From Gemmatimonadota bacterium (lineage in GTDB: Bacteria; Gemmatimonadota; Gemmatimonadetes; Longimicrobiales; Gaopeijiaceae): DNA of 64,000 bases. Where the stretch lies: contig JAWKQO010000002.1 in NCBI GenBank assembly GCA_041390105.1, positions 434,001-498,000 of the forward strand, written 5' to 3'. This document shows, in pieces, positions 26,370 to 37,504 of the stretch. Numbering within the stretch: the first letter of the stretch is position 1; the number at the start of each line of letters is the position of its first letter. Below the pieces are notes generated by a model, which was not told where the DNA came from, ran no database searches, and worked only from the letters and a program-made list of their open reading frames with translations. Position numbers and translations under genes: made by a program.

Positions 26370-27710
26370 CTACGGGCTGAATCGGGGTCCACCCGGTCTG
26401 AGCCCGAGCGCCTCCGCCATGACCGCGACCTCGGCCGCTGTCCTGCGCTTCAGCGGCGGCACGTTCGGGACCGGCCTTCCGGTGGGATCGTAGAACGTCG
26501 CCCTACCGTCGTTGGCCAGCTCTACCCGGTACCCGCCCTCGTGCAACAGGCGGTGATGCTGCCGGCAGGTCAGGATCAAGTTGGGCACCGACGTGTGGCC
26601 CCCGTCCGCCCAATGCTGGATGTGGTGCGCGTCGGTGAACCGACGTCCGCAGCCGGGGAAGCGGCAGCCCTTGTCCCGGGCCTCCAGCGCACGTCGGATC
26701 GATGGTGGAATGGACCTTGTCTTGCGGCCGACATCGAGCACTCGGCCGTTCGGGCTCTTTGTGATCTGGACCACGCTCGCGTCGCAGGCGATCCTGTGTG
26801 ACGTTGCCGCGGCAACGCGAGTACCGTCCTCCAGCTCCGACATCCCGGGCTCTGCGTCAGCGGTGAGCGTGTCGGCTTCGACGTGGAGGACGACCTGGTA
26901 GCGCTCGGCCCGGCTTCCGCTCACCGGCGCGTCGGGGCCCCCTCCCTCCTGGACCAGCCCTGCCGCCAGCGCCCGCTCGGCCAGCAAGCCGATGGCGTCC
27001 GCGCGGCGCTGTTCGGGCGTCACCCCATCGCCGCCCTCCAACTCCGGGCCCTTCCAGAACAGCGCATCGCTTGCCGCTTCGAGCGCTCGCATCAGCAGGG
27101 CACCTACCTCAGGGTCCAGCCGGCCCTTGAGCACCATCATGCCGTCCTCGTCCGGAAAGACCGACAGGCACCGGCTCAGGTGCCGAAGCCGCTCGCTCTC
27201 CTGTTCGTCCAACCGACTGTGCCGCTTCCAGCCGCGCACCACGCGCTCGAGCTGATGGGCGGTCGAGGTCAGCGCGATCTCCAACAGCTCGGTCTCGTTG
27301 TGCTCAGCCGCCACCCGTGTGAGTGCGCGGACCTTGGAGAAGGAGAGCTCGCCCTGCCTCATCGCGGAGCTGATCTGCGGCAGGCGCCCCAGCGCCCGAG
27401 CTGCCCGCACCTTCTCGCGCGCCGAGCCCAGGTCGATGCCGGTGCGCCAGGCAAGCCAGTGCGCGCACGTGATGTGGCCGGACAGCTCCCATCCGCGTCG
27501 CTGGTCGAACTCCGCGATCAAGGCGAGCTGCCGATGGGTGGCCGCGCTGATCTGAGCGGCGAGACTGGCGATCTCGTCGCTCAGGTCCTCGAGTGCATCG
27601 AGTTCGTCGTTGGAGAGTTCGAAGGGAGAGCGCGTGCCTTCTGGTGGGGGAGCCGCCTCAGGGATGGACGGTGGAGCGAAGGCAGTGGCGGCGGCAGGAG
27701 CGAAACCCAT
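26370..27710 (-). CDS. DUF222/HNH endonuclease-domain protein
   Basis: 446 residues. A long alpha-helical DUF222 region (about 30-300, including AREKVRAARALGRLPQISSA) is followed by a C-terminal HNH nuclease: CRFPGCGRRFTDAHHIQHW, GGHTSVPNLILTCRQHHRLL, with Cys residues that could bind zinc and the H-H...H core. This 13E12-like family is abundant in high-GC actinobacteria and scattered elsewhere, often in multiple copies, and is regarded as potentially mobile. Start ATG at 27710 chosen because upstream sequence does not look coding. Possible horizontal origin. Confidence 0.87.
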   Translation of the reverse strand: MGFAPAAATAFAPPSIPEAAPPPEGTRSPFELSNDELDALEDLSDEIASLAAQISAATHRQLALIAEFDQRRGWELSGHITCAHWLAWRTGIDLGSAREKVRAARALGRLPQISSAMRQGELSFSKVRALTRVAAEHNETELLEIALTSTAHQLERVVRGWKRHSRLDEQESERLRHLSRCLSVFPDEDGMMVLKGRLDPEVGALLMRALEAASDALFWKGPELEGGDGVTPEQRRADAIGLLAERALAAGLVQEGGGPDAPVSGSRAERYQVVLHVEADTLTADAEPGMSELEDGTRVAAATSHRIACDASVVQITKSPNGRVLDVGRKTRSIPPSIRRALEARDKGCRFPGCGRRFTDAHHIQHWADGGHTSVPNLILTCRQHHRLLHEGGYRVELANDGRATFYDPTGRPVPNVPPLKRRTAAEVAVMAEALGLRPGGPRFSP

Positions 27711-28223
27711 AATGAAACACCTGTGAAGCGAAGAGGAGTGGGCGTCGAGCAGCGGCCCACAGGGTGCGCATGCGTGACTCCTCAAAGTTACGGGTGGGTT
27801 TCGCAGCGCCTCAGGGACCACGAGGGGGCACAATCTCGACGTCGGGCGACCAGAAGGAGTGCCTGCCGTTGCGATGCATCATTGGGCGGCTGCGAGGGCC
27901 GTTCAGTGAGGCGCTTGAGGGAGGTCTCGGACCTCATCGCCACCGGGCAGCCGAAAGGCGTCAATGGCAGAATGGGACAGGAGGCCATCTCGGAGTCGCC
28001 CACTCAGGCAGACGTGCCCAGCTTCAGAGTGATTGGACTGTCGCGACGGTGACACACCTGTTGTGGGATCCGCGCACGCCAACCGCGCTCAACAGAGGTC
28101 AGCGACCGGCCGCGATGGCGCCACGAAGCCATCAACGCCGGTTGGAGTAGCGCCTTCCGTCCGGCACGCCGATTGCGCCTGGAGGCGCCGATTTCGGAAT
28201 CACACCTTTGGCTCGAGGCATCG
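27711..28223 (+). other. 513-bp intergenic region without a recognisable gene
   Basis: This stretch separates the minus-strand DUF222-HNH gene from the plus-strand lasso-leader peptide gene, so it must hold two divergent promoters. I see no protein with a family signature, no tRNA, and no convincing -35/-10 pair. Base composition appears slightly less GC-rich than the flanks. Confidence 0.5.
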
Positions 28224-28376
28224 ATGAAGACGGCTCAGACGTCGCAGATCACCCAGTCCTACCAGGCGCCGCAGTTGACGCAGTTCGGGAGCTTCCGGGA
28301 GCTCACGCTGCGGGGTGGCGGCGGCTGCTCAGACCACCCGATTGGTGACGCGGTCGCCTGCCCGACGCGTAGCTAG
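28224..28376 (+). CDS. Orphan lasso-type RiPP precursor peptide
   Basis: A 50-residue peptide, ATG with GAGG 5 nt upstream. The leader carries the lasso pattern Y13-x-x-P16-x-L18-x-x-x-G22 and Thr28 near the leader end, in YQAPQLTQFGSFRELT. The predicted core is rich in Gly then Cys: with Thr28 at -2 the core is RGGGGCSDHPIGDAVACPTR plus Ser, placing Asp37 at core position 8. If it starts at Gly31, Asp is at position 7. Both fit a macrolactam acceptor at 7-9. Cys35 and Cys46 could form a disulfide. No cyclase, peptidase or recognition protein is adjacent. Its leader shares GSFRELT with the peptide at 58745-58873. It ends before a strong terminator. Confidence 0.7.
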   Translation: MKTAQTSQITQSYQAPQLTQFGSFRELTLRGGGGCSDHPIGDAVACPTRS

Positions 28377-28442
28377 GCGGAGTTCGCTGACCCGGAACCG
28401 GCAAGGCCAACCGGGTCACGCAGGACCAGTCACGCAGGAACG

Positions 28443-28476
28443 GAGGGGCCGGCATCCCGAGGGGTGCCGGCCCCTC
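28443..28476 (+). terminator. Terminator after the orphan RiPP precursor
   Basis: 15-bp stem (gaggggccggca-tcc against gg-gtgccggcccctc, one G-T pair) with a CGAG loop, followed by ttcgcgttgg. It lies 67 bp after the precursor stop, indicating a short monocistronic transcript. Confidence 0.75.
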
Positions 28477-28523
28477 TTCGCGTTGGGGTCCAACGCGCCG
28501 GCCCAGGTGCCAGCGATCGAACC

Positions 28524-28940
28524 CTACCCCACCACCTCCGACTGCTTGGGCAGCGTGGCGCGCTTGCCTCGGACCTTGCCTTCCTCCGGGAGCGAAGGAA
28601 GCCGCGCGGGCAGCTTGGCCCCAGTGTCGGCGAACTCGGTCCCGTCCAGAGAGAAGCGCAGCCGTTTGCCCCGGTGGCGGGCGAAGAACTGACGGTCGGA
28701 GACGGTGAAGTAGATGCCGTCGCTGTATTCCCAGTATTTGGGGATCAACTCGTCGCCCGCATACAGGCGCCAGGCAAGCCCCGTGGCCGGCGGCTTCTCC
28801 TTGAGGCGCACCAGGACGACGTACACGGCAGCGGGCGGTTCGGCGCGTCCTGCCTGCGCGCTGGCCACGCGGTCGACTTCCGTGGGCTGCGCGGCGACGA
28901 CCTGGACCGCAGCGATCTTCGGTGGTTTCGGAGGCCGCAT
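28524..28940 (-). CDS. Hypothetical protein, 138 residues
   Basis: No family recognised. No signal peptide or membrane segment; Pro-rich N terminus (MRPPKPPKIAAVQVVA) followed by a compact mixed alpha/beta region with LAWRLYAGDELIPKYWEYSD and FFARHRGKRLRFSLDGTEF. It starts 20 bp after the stop of the alpha/beta hydrolase gene and is probably in the same operon. GAGG lies 9 nt upstream of the ATG. Confidence 0.6.
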   Translation of the reverse strand: MRPPKPPKIAAVQVVAAQPTEVDRVASAQAGRAEPPAAVYVVLVRLKEKPPATGLAWRLYAGDELIPKYWEYSDGIYFTVSDRQFFARHRGKRLRFSLDGTEFADTGAKLPARLPSLPEEGKVRGKRATLPKQSEVVG

Positions 28941-28960
28941 GGGGTCAACCTCGTTCGAAG

Positions 28961-30583
28961 TCAGGTGGTGAATTGGACGTCACCTACATAGAGGACGCCT
29001 CGTCTACGGCGATCGAACACGAATGCGATGGTACGAACGTCGCTGGGGTCCACTCCGCACTCGAGCAGTCGGGACACGGGAAGGCGGAGCGTCTGCAGGA
29101 CGATCTTGGCCGGTCCGAACGGAGGCGGATCGGGATAGAGGAGCCGGTGCAGCGAGCTGGCCGGGAAGGTGGCCGTGCGTGAACCGCTCGACACCTCGAG
29201 ACTGAAGTCCTGGTCCCGGTCCGCCGCGTTCGCCGCTTCGTTGGACTGGGCGATGCGCAGCGCCAGGATCGGGTAGCGCTCTGCGGGTACGGTGGCCGGG
29301 TCGACCCGCAGCAGGAAGCGGGCACCCAGTGTGTTCCAGGCGAGACGCAGCGTGATGGTGGTCGTGGGCGCGCCACCGACGAGCGGCGTCAGTTGTCGCT
29401 GCGCCGTGACACCGTTGCGCGCCACCGTACCCAGCACCGGCAGCGAGATCACCGGGGGCGCGATGCCTTCCTGATTGTGCTGGACGTAGAGGCGATCCCG
29501 ACCCATGAACTGCGACACGAGCTCCGTGCCAGGGGGATCCCACGCGGACGCCACCCCGTGATCCTCCAGCACCGCCCCATAGCGCCGGTGGTCGAGCAGC
29601 GCGAACTGGGCGAGGGCCCCGAGGTGGACCTTGGCGATCTGCTCCTGGCTGGCGCGCGACATGGCCGCACCCGGGGCGCTTTCCGGAGCCCACACACTGT
29701 TGAACTGGTTGTGGTTGGCCTTGTGCACCCAGAGCATCCCTTTGAAGCCGCCGGCGGACGTGGAGGGGTTGGCCGGATCCACGGCGTGGGCGCGTTCGTA
29801 CGTGTGGTACCCCTCGAAGTTGAACACGTCCGAGTCCTGGCTCCCATGGACGATGTAGTAGGAGTCAGGAACGACCGTGGGGCCGGAGGCTGGAGTGAAC
29901 TGGCCGTCCGTGGGTGCGATCGCTGCCACGGCGCTGAGGCGGAAGCGGTAAGGGCCGAGCCCGGCCGAGCCGTCGAGCGGTACGGGCCCGATGGACGGCA
30001 GGCGGTTGAAGAAGGAGGCGTGGCCCACGCCTTCCCCGCCGCGGGAGTGGCCCACGATCAGGATCCGATTCAGGTCCACCCGGGCGTGCAGCGGATGCGC
30101 CGGCGTGTGATTCCAGGTTCGGAACTGCTTCAGGTGCTCGAGATGGACGATCGCTCGCCCGTCGTTTTCACCGAAGTTGAACCCGTTGAGGAAGTTGACG
30201 TCGATGGTGGCCGCGATGATCCCGTGCGAGGCGAGCAGCTCGCAGAGGTAGAGATACCCCGGCGTCGAGTTCTCGAACGCCGAATGATTGCCGTGCGCGA
30301 ACACCGCGAGGGGAAAGGGGCCCCGGCCCTGAGGCACGCACACGTGTCCGTTGAGAGGAACGTTCGCGTTTGTGAAGGGCCAAGCTCCGGAACCGAGGTT
30401 CGCGAAGGCCGAGACGTTGATGCGACCCGTGACGTAGTCGGGGTGCGGCGCGTTGTAGATCGTGTACTGCGAAAGGGACGCCGGGTAGGCCAGGGGCGGC
30501 GCGCCGTACACGAACGTGTCGAACGGGTTGGCCCCCGGCAGGGCGGGATTCCGGAGCTCCCGGGCTGCCTCCGTCACGGACAT
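28961..30583 (-). CDS. Alpha/beta hydrolase with C-terminal beta domain
   Basis: 540 residues, ATG with AGGAGG 4 nt upstream. An alpha/beta-hydrolase core (about 60-370): PLAVFAHGNHSAFEN, nucleophile Ser in IVGHSRGGEGVGHA, and a late HKANHNQFNS segment that may carry the catalytic His. Residues about 390-540 form a beta-rich domain (ISLPVLGTVARNGVTAQRQL onwards). No signal peptide is visible. The family resembles chlorophyllase/lipase-type or cutinase-like hydrolases; the substrate is unknown. Likely co-transcribed with the 138-residue protein downstream. Confidence 0.72.
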   Translation of the reverse strand: MSVTEAARELRNPALPGANPFDTFVYGAPPLAYPASLSQYTIYNAPHPDYVTGRINVSAFANLGSGAWPFTNANVPLNGHVCVPQGRGPFPLAVFAHGNHSAFENSTPGYLYLCELLASHGIIAATIDVNFLNGFNFGENDGRAIVHLEHLKQFRTWNHTPAHPLHARVDLNRILIVGHSRGGEGVGHASFFNRLPSIGPVPLDGSAGLGPYRFRLSAVAAIAPTDGQFTPASGPTVVPDSYYIVHGSQDSDVFNFEGYHTYERAHAVDPANPSTSAGGFKGMLWVHKANHNQFNSVWAPESAPGAAMSRASQEQIAKVHLGALAQFALLDHRRYGAVLEDHGVASAWDPPGTELVSQFMGRDRLYVQHNQEGIAPPVISLPVLGTVARNGVTAQRQLTPLVGGAPTTTITLRLAWNTLGARFLLRVDPATVPAERYPILALRIAQSNEAANAADRDQDFSLEVSSGSRTATFPASSLHRLLYPDPPPFGPAKIVLQTLRLPVSRLLECGVDPSDVRTIAFVFDRRRRGVLYVGDVQFTT

Positions 30584-30784
30584 GGTTCCTCCTGGGCTCG
30601 AGGCCGGTCCTGGTACGACGACAAGGGGCCGACCCATGGAGGGGAGCGGGCATGGTTCCATGGATGCCGCGGCGCTCCTGACTCGGCAAGCGTGGTGCGT
30701 GGCGTGCCGAGATGGGCGACCCATCTCCAATGGCGCAGGGAGCGGGAGGGACCGGACAGAGCGCCCTGCCGGCGTGGGCGTGCG

Positions 30785-32014
30785 CTACCCCTCCGGTTGC
30801 ATGACCAGCAGCTTGGCGGTGACCGAGCGAGTCCCAGACGAAGCGGTCCCCCGCACTACGAACACGTACTCGTCCACCGGGGCTGCCGCGCTCGTCTTGA
30901 GGGAGAGCTTCACGGTGGCGTCGGGGGCCACCGGTGAGGCCGGACTGAACGTGACAACCACGTCCTTCGTCAGTCCGGCGGGCACGCTCAAGGTCACCGG
31001 ATCGGCGACCGAGGGGTTCAGCCGCACGAGCTCGACGTTGTAGACGGCCGTCCCTCCGGGAGCGACCACTCGCGTCGGCGGCAGTACCCGCAACAGGAAG
31101 TCGGCCCCGGGGCACTTATCCGGGCAGGCGTCGGCACTGAAGAACGGGTTGGCGTCGGTTGCCTTCACCAGATAGTCGACCGACGTCACGTCGTGGATCT
31201 CGTTCCAGCCATGATCTCGATCGTGGACCCACTCCCCCTGGATGGTCAGGCAGGAGCCACACATGGCGGTGCCCCAGACGTCGTGGAGGTCCTCGCCCGC
31301 GTCGACGATGGAGCCGATGCCGTGTCCGATCTGGGCACCGATCTCGGTTCCCAGCAGCGCGATGAGCGCGGAGAGGATCAGCACGAACAGCAGGCAGAAC
31401 GGGGCGAAGACACCGAAGGCGGCACACGTGGGTGCGGCGCTGGTGAGGACTGCCAGTCCCAGGGCACCCCCCAGCAGGGCACCCGCCTTTCCGAACTCGC
31501 AGCCCAGGGACTGCTTTGAAGACGGGATCTCGCAGTGGAGGGTGGGTTGCCCGCGCGCCTTGTCTTCCGAGTTGCTGCCGCACTCGAGCACGGGCTTGTA
31601 GCAGCGCACGTATTCGGCGCCCTCGCAGATCAATTGCGAGGGGTTGTTCCGCGTCGAACCCCTGGGGATCAGATCGAACGTCCAGTCCGGGTCGTAGGTG
31701 ATCCCTGCGAGGAAAGGCGGGTGCTCGTTGCGGGCGATCCGCGCCACCAGACCCGACACGCAGCGAGATCCGCGCTTGGGGTCGAGCCGGCCCGACCTCG
31801 CCAGGCAGTAGCCCCAGGCAAAGCCGATGACGCTTCCGGCGCCGCCGCCCGCCGCAGCGAGCGCGCCAGTGAGCTTCGGGTCGGCTCCCGCCAAACCCGC
31901 GATCCCGGCCAGCAACGTGATCAAGGTAGGACCGCCCACGATGGCGAGGATCAGCCCAGTCTGCGCCGAAGGAGGGACGATCTCCTCACCCTGCCATCCG
32001 CACGTGCAGCTCAT
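30785..32014 (-). CDS. Cys-rich membrane protein with Ig-like C-terminal domain
   Basis: 409 residues; ATG with AGGAGG upstream, overlapping the preceding gene by 4 bp. N-terminal SCTCGWQGEE, then hydrophobic segments (LILAIVGGPTLITLLAGIAG, GAGSVIGFAWGYCLA), a Cys-rich region (CEGAEYVRCYKPVLECGS) and two adjacent hydrophobic stretches (GALLGGALGLAVLTSAA, FGVFAPFCLLFVLILSALIA). The last 95 residues form an Ig-like fold (PTRVVAPGGTAVYNVELVRL to TASSGTRSVTAKLLV), common in secreted bacterial proteins. No known family for the whole. Probably envelope-located; function unknown. Confidence 0.62.
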   Translation of the reverse strand: MSCTCGWQGEEIVPPSAQTGLILAIVGGPTLITLLAGIAGLAGADPKLTGALAAAGGGAGSVIGFAWGYCLARSGRLDPKRGSRCVSGLVARIARNEHPPFLAGITYDPDWTFDLIPRGSTRNNPSQLICEGAEYVRCYKPVLECGSNSEDKARGQPTLHCEIPSSKQSLGCEFGKAGALLGGALGLAVLTSAAPTCAAFGVFAPFCLLFVLILSALIALLGTEIGAQIGHGIGSIVDAGEDLHDVWGTAMCGSCLTIQGEWVHDRDHGWNEIHDVTSVDYLVKATDANPFFSADACPDKCPGADFLLRVLPPTRVVAPGGTAVYNVELVRLNPSVADPVTLSVPAGLTKDVVVTFSPASPVAPDATVKLSLKTSAAAPVDEYVFVVRGTASSGTRSVTAKLLVMQPEG

Positions 32015-32370
32015 GGCTCCCTCCTGGGTCCGCAGCGCCAGCAGAGCAGCAGCCCCACGAGCATCCCGAAGATCGGCCCCGCGATGAGGCTGACGGCGAG
32101 CGGAAACGCGTAGCCGAGGTAGGCGCCGCCCGCTCCCGGGATCAGCCCGAACAGCCCACCGACGAGAAGCCCGGCGCGCAGGTCGCAGCGGTAGGGCATT
32201 CGGAAGAGGTACCCGAACAACGCCCCCGTCGTGGCCCCGATGGCCAGACCAGCGAGAACCGCGGGGGCGGCGGCCAGCGGCGCCTGGAGGGCCGCCAGCT
32301 CGGTCAGCAGCGCCCCGTAGAAGGCGGTGGCCGCGCCCAGCAGCGCACACACGACCGCTCTACCGCTCAT
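32011..32370 (-). CDS. Small glycine-rich membrane protein
   Basis: 119 residues with four hydrophobic segments rich in Gly and Ala (AVVCALLGAATAFYGALL, AVLAGLAIGATTGALFGYLF, LLVGGLFGLIPGAGGAYLG, VSLIAGPIFGMLVGLLL), ending in CWRCGPRREP. GAGGAG precedes the ATG. Overlap of 4 bp with the Cys-rich Ig-like protein gene implies joint function at the membrane. No family recognised. Confidence 0.6.
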   Translation of the reverse strand: MSGRAVVCALLGAATAFYGALLTELAALQAPLAAAPAVLAGLAIGATTGALFGYLFRMPYRCDLRAGLLVGGLFGLIPGAGGAYLGYAFPLAVSLIAGPIFGMLVGLLLCWRCGPRREP

Positions 32371-32380
32371 GCGTGTCTCC

Positions 32381-32812
32381 TCAGTCCACCAGCACATGAT
32401 AGGTGAACGTTACTCCCTGTCCGAGATTCAGGCCCTTGAGCAGCGGACCGGAGACGACCTTCACGTTGGGACTGAATCCCATTTGAAACGTGCCGATGTC
32501 GTCCGGCACCAGGACTCCGGTCAGGTGCACGACGTGGCTGCCGGCGTACGTGTCGAAGGTGGTTGTGGCCTTGGTCACGGGGGCGGGTGGGTGCAGCACG
32601 ACACGGCCGTCGAAGCGGACCTCGAAGATGTCATCCACGTCGCCGCCCCAGTCTCCGACCCACACGGTCACCGGAACGATGCGCAGCAACCGCTTGGGCA
32701 GTGGGAGGCAGGGATAGGGCTTCTTGGAGTCACAGTGCGCGAAGAAGCGGTTCAACAACGCGCACCACCGCTGTCGGGGCGACAGCGTGCGCACCACCTG
32801 CATGGCCGTCAT
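32381..32812 (-). CDS. Hypothetical protein, 143 residues
   Basis: First gene of the small operon; 10 bp before the glycine-rich membrane protein. No signal peptide; the second half is beta-rich (VPVTVWVGDWGGDVDDIFEV, VVHLTGVLVPDDIGTFQMGF, VTFTYHVLVD), suggesting a beta-sandwich. No family recognised. Three Cys residues lie in the first 35 residues. The start could also be the internal ATG three codons later. Confidence 0.55.
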   Translation of the reverse strand: MTAMQVVRTLSPRQRWCALLNRFFAHCDSKKPYPCLPLPKRLLRIVPVTVWVGDWGGDVDDIFEVRFDGRVVLHPPAPVTKATTTFDTYAGSHVVHLTGVLVPDDIGTFQMGFSPNVKVVSGPLLKGLNLGQGVTFTYHVLVD

Positions 32813-33051
32813 CGGGACCCGCCCGGAGAGACGTTGCGGGGGGCTGATCCACCATCGGTCGCCGGCGGCTCACGCGAACGTCGCCAGGCCGACAGGATCA
32901 GCCTAACGGGCCCGTGGGCGCCCGCCCATCGGAAGGCCCCCTCGCCCGCGTGTGGGGGAAGGCACTCCGCTTCCGCGGTTCCCGGGGCAACCCGTGACCC
33001 TGGTTGGAGGGCGGTCGCACCCGGCGCTCAGGGCTCCCTTGGCGATTCGGA

Positions 33052-34236
33052 TCAGGTCGGCGCGCCCTGGTCCAGCTCCCGAACACGACGTGCCACCAAC
33101 TCGAACACCGAAGGCCAGCGCACGTCCCCGTCCTCGGATCCCGTCCGCACCATCACCAGTTCGAGATCGGGGACCACATAGATGAACTGCCCGAAGCGCC
33201 CCTCGGCGAACCAGCTCGGGTGCTGGCCCTCGACGGGGTTCACCCACCAGAAGTAGCCGTAGCGGTCCTCGAGGGGGCCGGCGGTCACGGACGCTCGCAC
33301 CCAATCGGCGGAGAGGAGCGCTTCTCCGTTCCAGCGACCCTCATGGAGAACGAGTCGACCCAAGCGCAGCAGGTCCCGGGGGGCGGCGTTGAACCCGCTC
33401 TCCATCTTCTCGAATCCATGCTTGCGACTGTCCAGGCTCCAGGACGCATCGGCTTCTGCACCGATGCGGCTCCAGATCCCTTCGGACAGCAGTGCGCTGA
33501 GGCTCATGCCTGATGCCCGCTCCACGGCGAGCCCCACCAGGAGCGGGTTGTAGAAGTTGTACCGGAAGTCCGTGCCCGCGTCGCCGGAGATGTCGCGGCT
33601 CAGGGCCACACTCCGCAGGTCGGGATGGTAGTAGGAGCGCGCCTCGTCTCCCCACGGCATCTTGCTGCGCTCGAAGCGGACTCCGGACGTCATCGTGAGC
33701 AGATGCTCGAGCGTCACCCGCTCGAACCGGGGGTCGCGCTGCGCGAGCTCCGGTAGATAGGTGGTGATGGGATCGTGGACCGAGGCGATGAGGCCACGGT
33801 CGATGGCCAGGCCGACGCCGAGGGAGACGAGGGACTTCGACACCGAGAAGGTGGTCTCGACCTCGCCGCCGTCGTGCCCCGCGAAGCCCCGCTCGTAGAC
33901 CAGGGTGTCAAGCCGAAGCACGAGGAAGGTCCAGCTCTGCCTCGACTCCAGGAAGGCGTCGAGTCCAACCGTATCGCTCGCCTGGTCCCGCTGCACCACC
34001 AGTGGTGCGAAGACGCCGTCGTAGCGCCCCGGCGTCGCTGGCGCGAAGGCGAAGGGCGTGCCTTCTCCCGCTGCAATGACGCGAGCGGGGAAGCGGTCGA
34101 TGTCGCCCATATCCGCGTCCATCCAGAGAATGGCGCGACCCATCATGGAGCGCTCGGTGATCCAGCCGCACGAGCTGCAAGCCAGGCCCAGCACCAGCGT
34201 CAGAGCGCAGCCCACGGTCAGGTACAGACGGTTCAC
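33052..34236 (-). CDS. Class C beta-lactamase-like serine hydrolase (lipoprotein)
   Basis: 394 residues with lipobox LGLAC. Active-site SxxK is S131-V-S-K134 and the second motif is Y-x-N in FRYNFYNPLLVG; a GRFGQF-region Gly-rich strand sits near the end. These are the signatures of the penicillin-binding-protein/EstB/class C family, which includes esterases, DD-peptidases and lactone hydrolases. A true lactamase role is unlikely without more evidence. The ATG overlaps the stop of the TetR gene by 4 bp, so its expression is probably under that repressor. Confidence 0.82.
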   Translation of the reverse strand: MNRLYLTVGCALTLVLGLACSSCGWITERSMMGRAILWMDADMGDIDRFPARVIAAGEGTPFAFAPATPGRYDGVFAPLVVQRDQASDTVGLDAFLESRQSWTFLVLRLDTLVYERGFAGHDGGEVETTFSVSKSLVSLGVGLAIDRGLIASVHDPITTYLPELAQRDPRFERVTLEHLLTMTSGVRFERSKMPWGDEARSYYHPDLRSVALSRDISGDAGTDFRYNFYNPLLVGLAVERASGMSLSALLSEGIWSRIGAEADASWSLDSRKHGFEKMESGFNAAPRDLLRLGRLVLHEGRWNGEALLSADWVRASVTAGPLEDRYGYFWWVNPVEGQHPSWFAEGRFGQFIYVVPDLELVMVRTGSEDGDVRWPSVFELVARRVRELDQGAPT

Positions 34237-35015
34237 GAGCGCTTCCGTTGGAGAGAGCGGCGAGGGGAGGCCCCGTCACGCACGCCCGCGTCCGTCGCGG
34301 GAGGCGCCTCCGCGGGTGTGAAGGCGGCGACCAGCATGCCGATCACCGTTTCGCGTGAGACGTCCTCGTCCAGGTAGTCGGAGTCCGGCCGCACGTGACG
34401 ATGCATCGCGAAGAAGGCAATCGCCTCCACCACCACCCGCAGCGCGTGATCCGGGTCCGGACGGGAAGCGTCGGGATAGGCGCGGATGACTCCTTCGGCC
34501 ATGCGTCGCTGAAACAGCCCCGCCGCTTTGGCGAAGACTCCCCGTCGGAACTGCTTGTAGTAGAGCATGTGCAGATCCGGCCAGTCGCGTGCGCAGCGCT
34601 CGATCAGCTCGATGGCCCGCCAGTAGCGGGACTGCCAAGCCCACACCTCGCGCAGCACCTGCTCCAACTCCGATAGCGGCTTCGCCGGTGCCGGGCGCGC
34701 CGCCGCGGCGTCGAGTGTCGGGAAGTGCGCGATCTCGCCGAACCGCTCCCAGACCCAGGAGACCAAGGCCGAGCCTTCGGTGCTCTGGAAGGGGAGGGAC
34801 TCGAGGTCCGGCGGTGGCTCCCGCAGCGCCGCGCGCAGCACGAGCTCGAAGAGCGCTTCCTTGTCTGCCACGTACGAGTAGACGCTCCCTACGGACACCT
34901 CCGCGCGCTCGGCAACGTCCTGCAGCGTGGCTCCCCGGTACCCGTTCTCGAGGAAGGAGAGGAGTGCGGCGTCGAGGATGCGCTCCAGCCTGGATTCCGT
35001 CCGAGTTCGTGCCAT
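34233..35015 (-). CDS. TetR-family transcriptional regulator
   Basis: 260 residues. N-terminal helix-turn-helix: RILDAALLSFLENGYRGATL, DVAERAEVSVGSVYSYVADK, then a ligand-binding helical domain. ATG at 35015 is preferred; an upstream in-frame ATG at 35045 would sit inside the operator-like palindrome. The gene is followed with a 4-bp overlap by the serine hydrolase. An inverted repeat lies 10 bp upstream of the start, consistent with autoregulation of the pair. The effector is unknown. Confidence 0.88.
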   Translation of the reverse strand: MARTRTESRLERILDAALLSFLENGYRGATLQDVAERAEVSVGSVYSYVADKEALFELVLRAALREPPPDLESLPFQSTEGSALVSWVWERFGEIAHFPTLDAAAARPAPAKPLSELEQVLREVWAWQSRYWRAIELIERCARDWPDLHMLYYKQFRRGVFAKAAGLFQRRMAEGVIRAYPDASRPDPDHALRVVVEAIAFFAMHRHVRPDSDYLDEDVSRETVIGMLVAAFTPAEAPPATDAGVRDGASPRRSLQRKRS

Positions 35016-35024
35016 GGACAATAA

Positions 35025-35045
35025 ATGAATGAATTGTTCATTCAT
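35025..35045 (-). promoter_or_regulatory. Probable TetR operator
   Basis: Perfect inverted repeat with 9-bp arms ATGAATGAA and TTCATTCAT around TTG, immediately upstream of the tetR start. Length and position match TetR-family operators, and it is strikingly AT-rich for this DNA. Repression would block the tetR-hydrolase operon. Confidence 0.75.
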
Positions 35046-35079
35046 GTCAAGAGGCGCTCAGCTCGTTGCTTCGAGAAGA

Positions 35080-35113
35080 GGGGTGGTGCCCCCGCCTGCT
35101 GGGACACCACCCC
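35080..35113 (-). terminator. Terminator after katG
   Basis: 9-bp stem (ggggtggtg and caccacccc) with a 16-nt loop in the gap between the katG stop and the tetR operator. Read on the minus strand it is followed by ctcttctc, a modest U-rich tail. Confidence 0.5.
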
Positions 35114-35164
35114 CCTGACGCCGACGGGCGCCCCGACCGACCCGAAGGGCTTGTTGTGCGGGTG

Positions 35165-37375
<2,211 letters not shown>

Positions 37376-37504
37376 GACTTCATCCTGAGTCCGACTGTTG
37401 ATGCGACCGGCGAATGGAGAGAGGTGGAAAGACCCCCGAGCCGGGGCCCGGTTTCATTCTTCAAGATTGCGTGGAATCGCTGCCCGCGACGCCGAAATGG
37501 GCGC

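Noticed and set aside
28443..28476. Hairpin after the orphan peptide considered as a riboswitch or small RNA
   Set aside because: Its position after the stop, perfect GC stem and tetraloop fit a simple terminator better.
33052..34236. Annotation as an antibiotic-resistance beta-lactamase
   Set aside because: SxxK and YxN are shared with many esterases and peptidases; no KTG-type motif or resistance context is evident.
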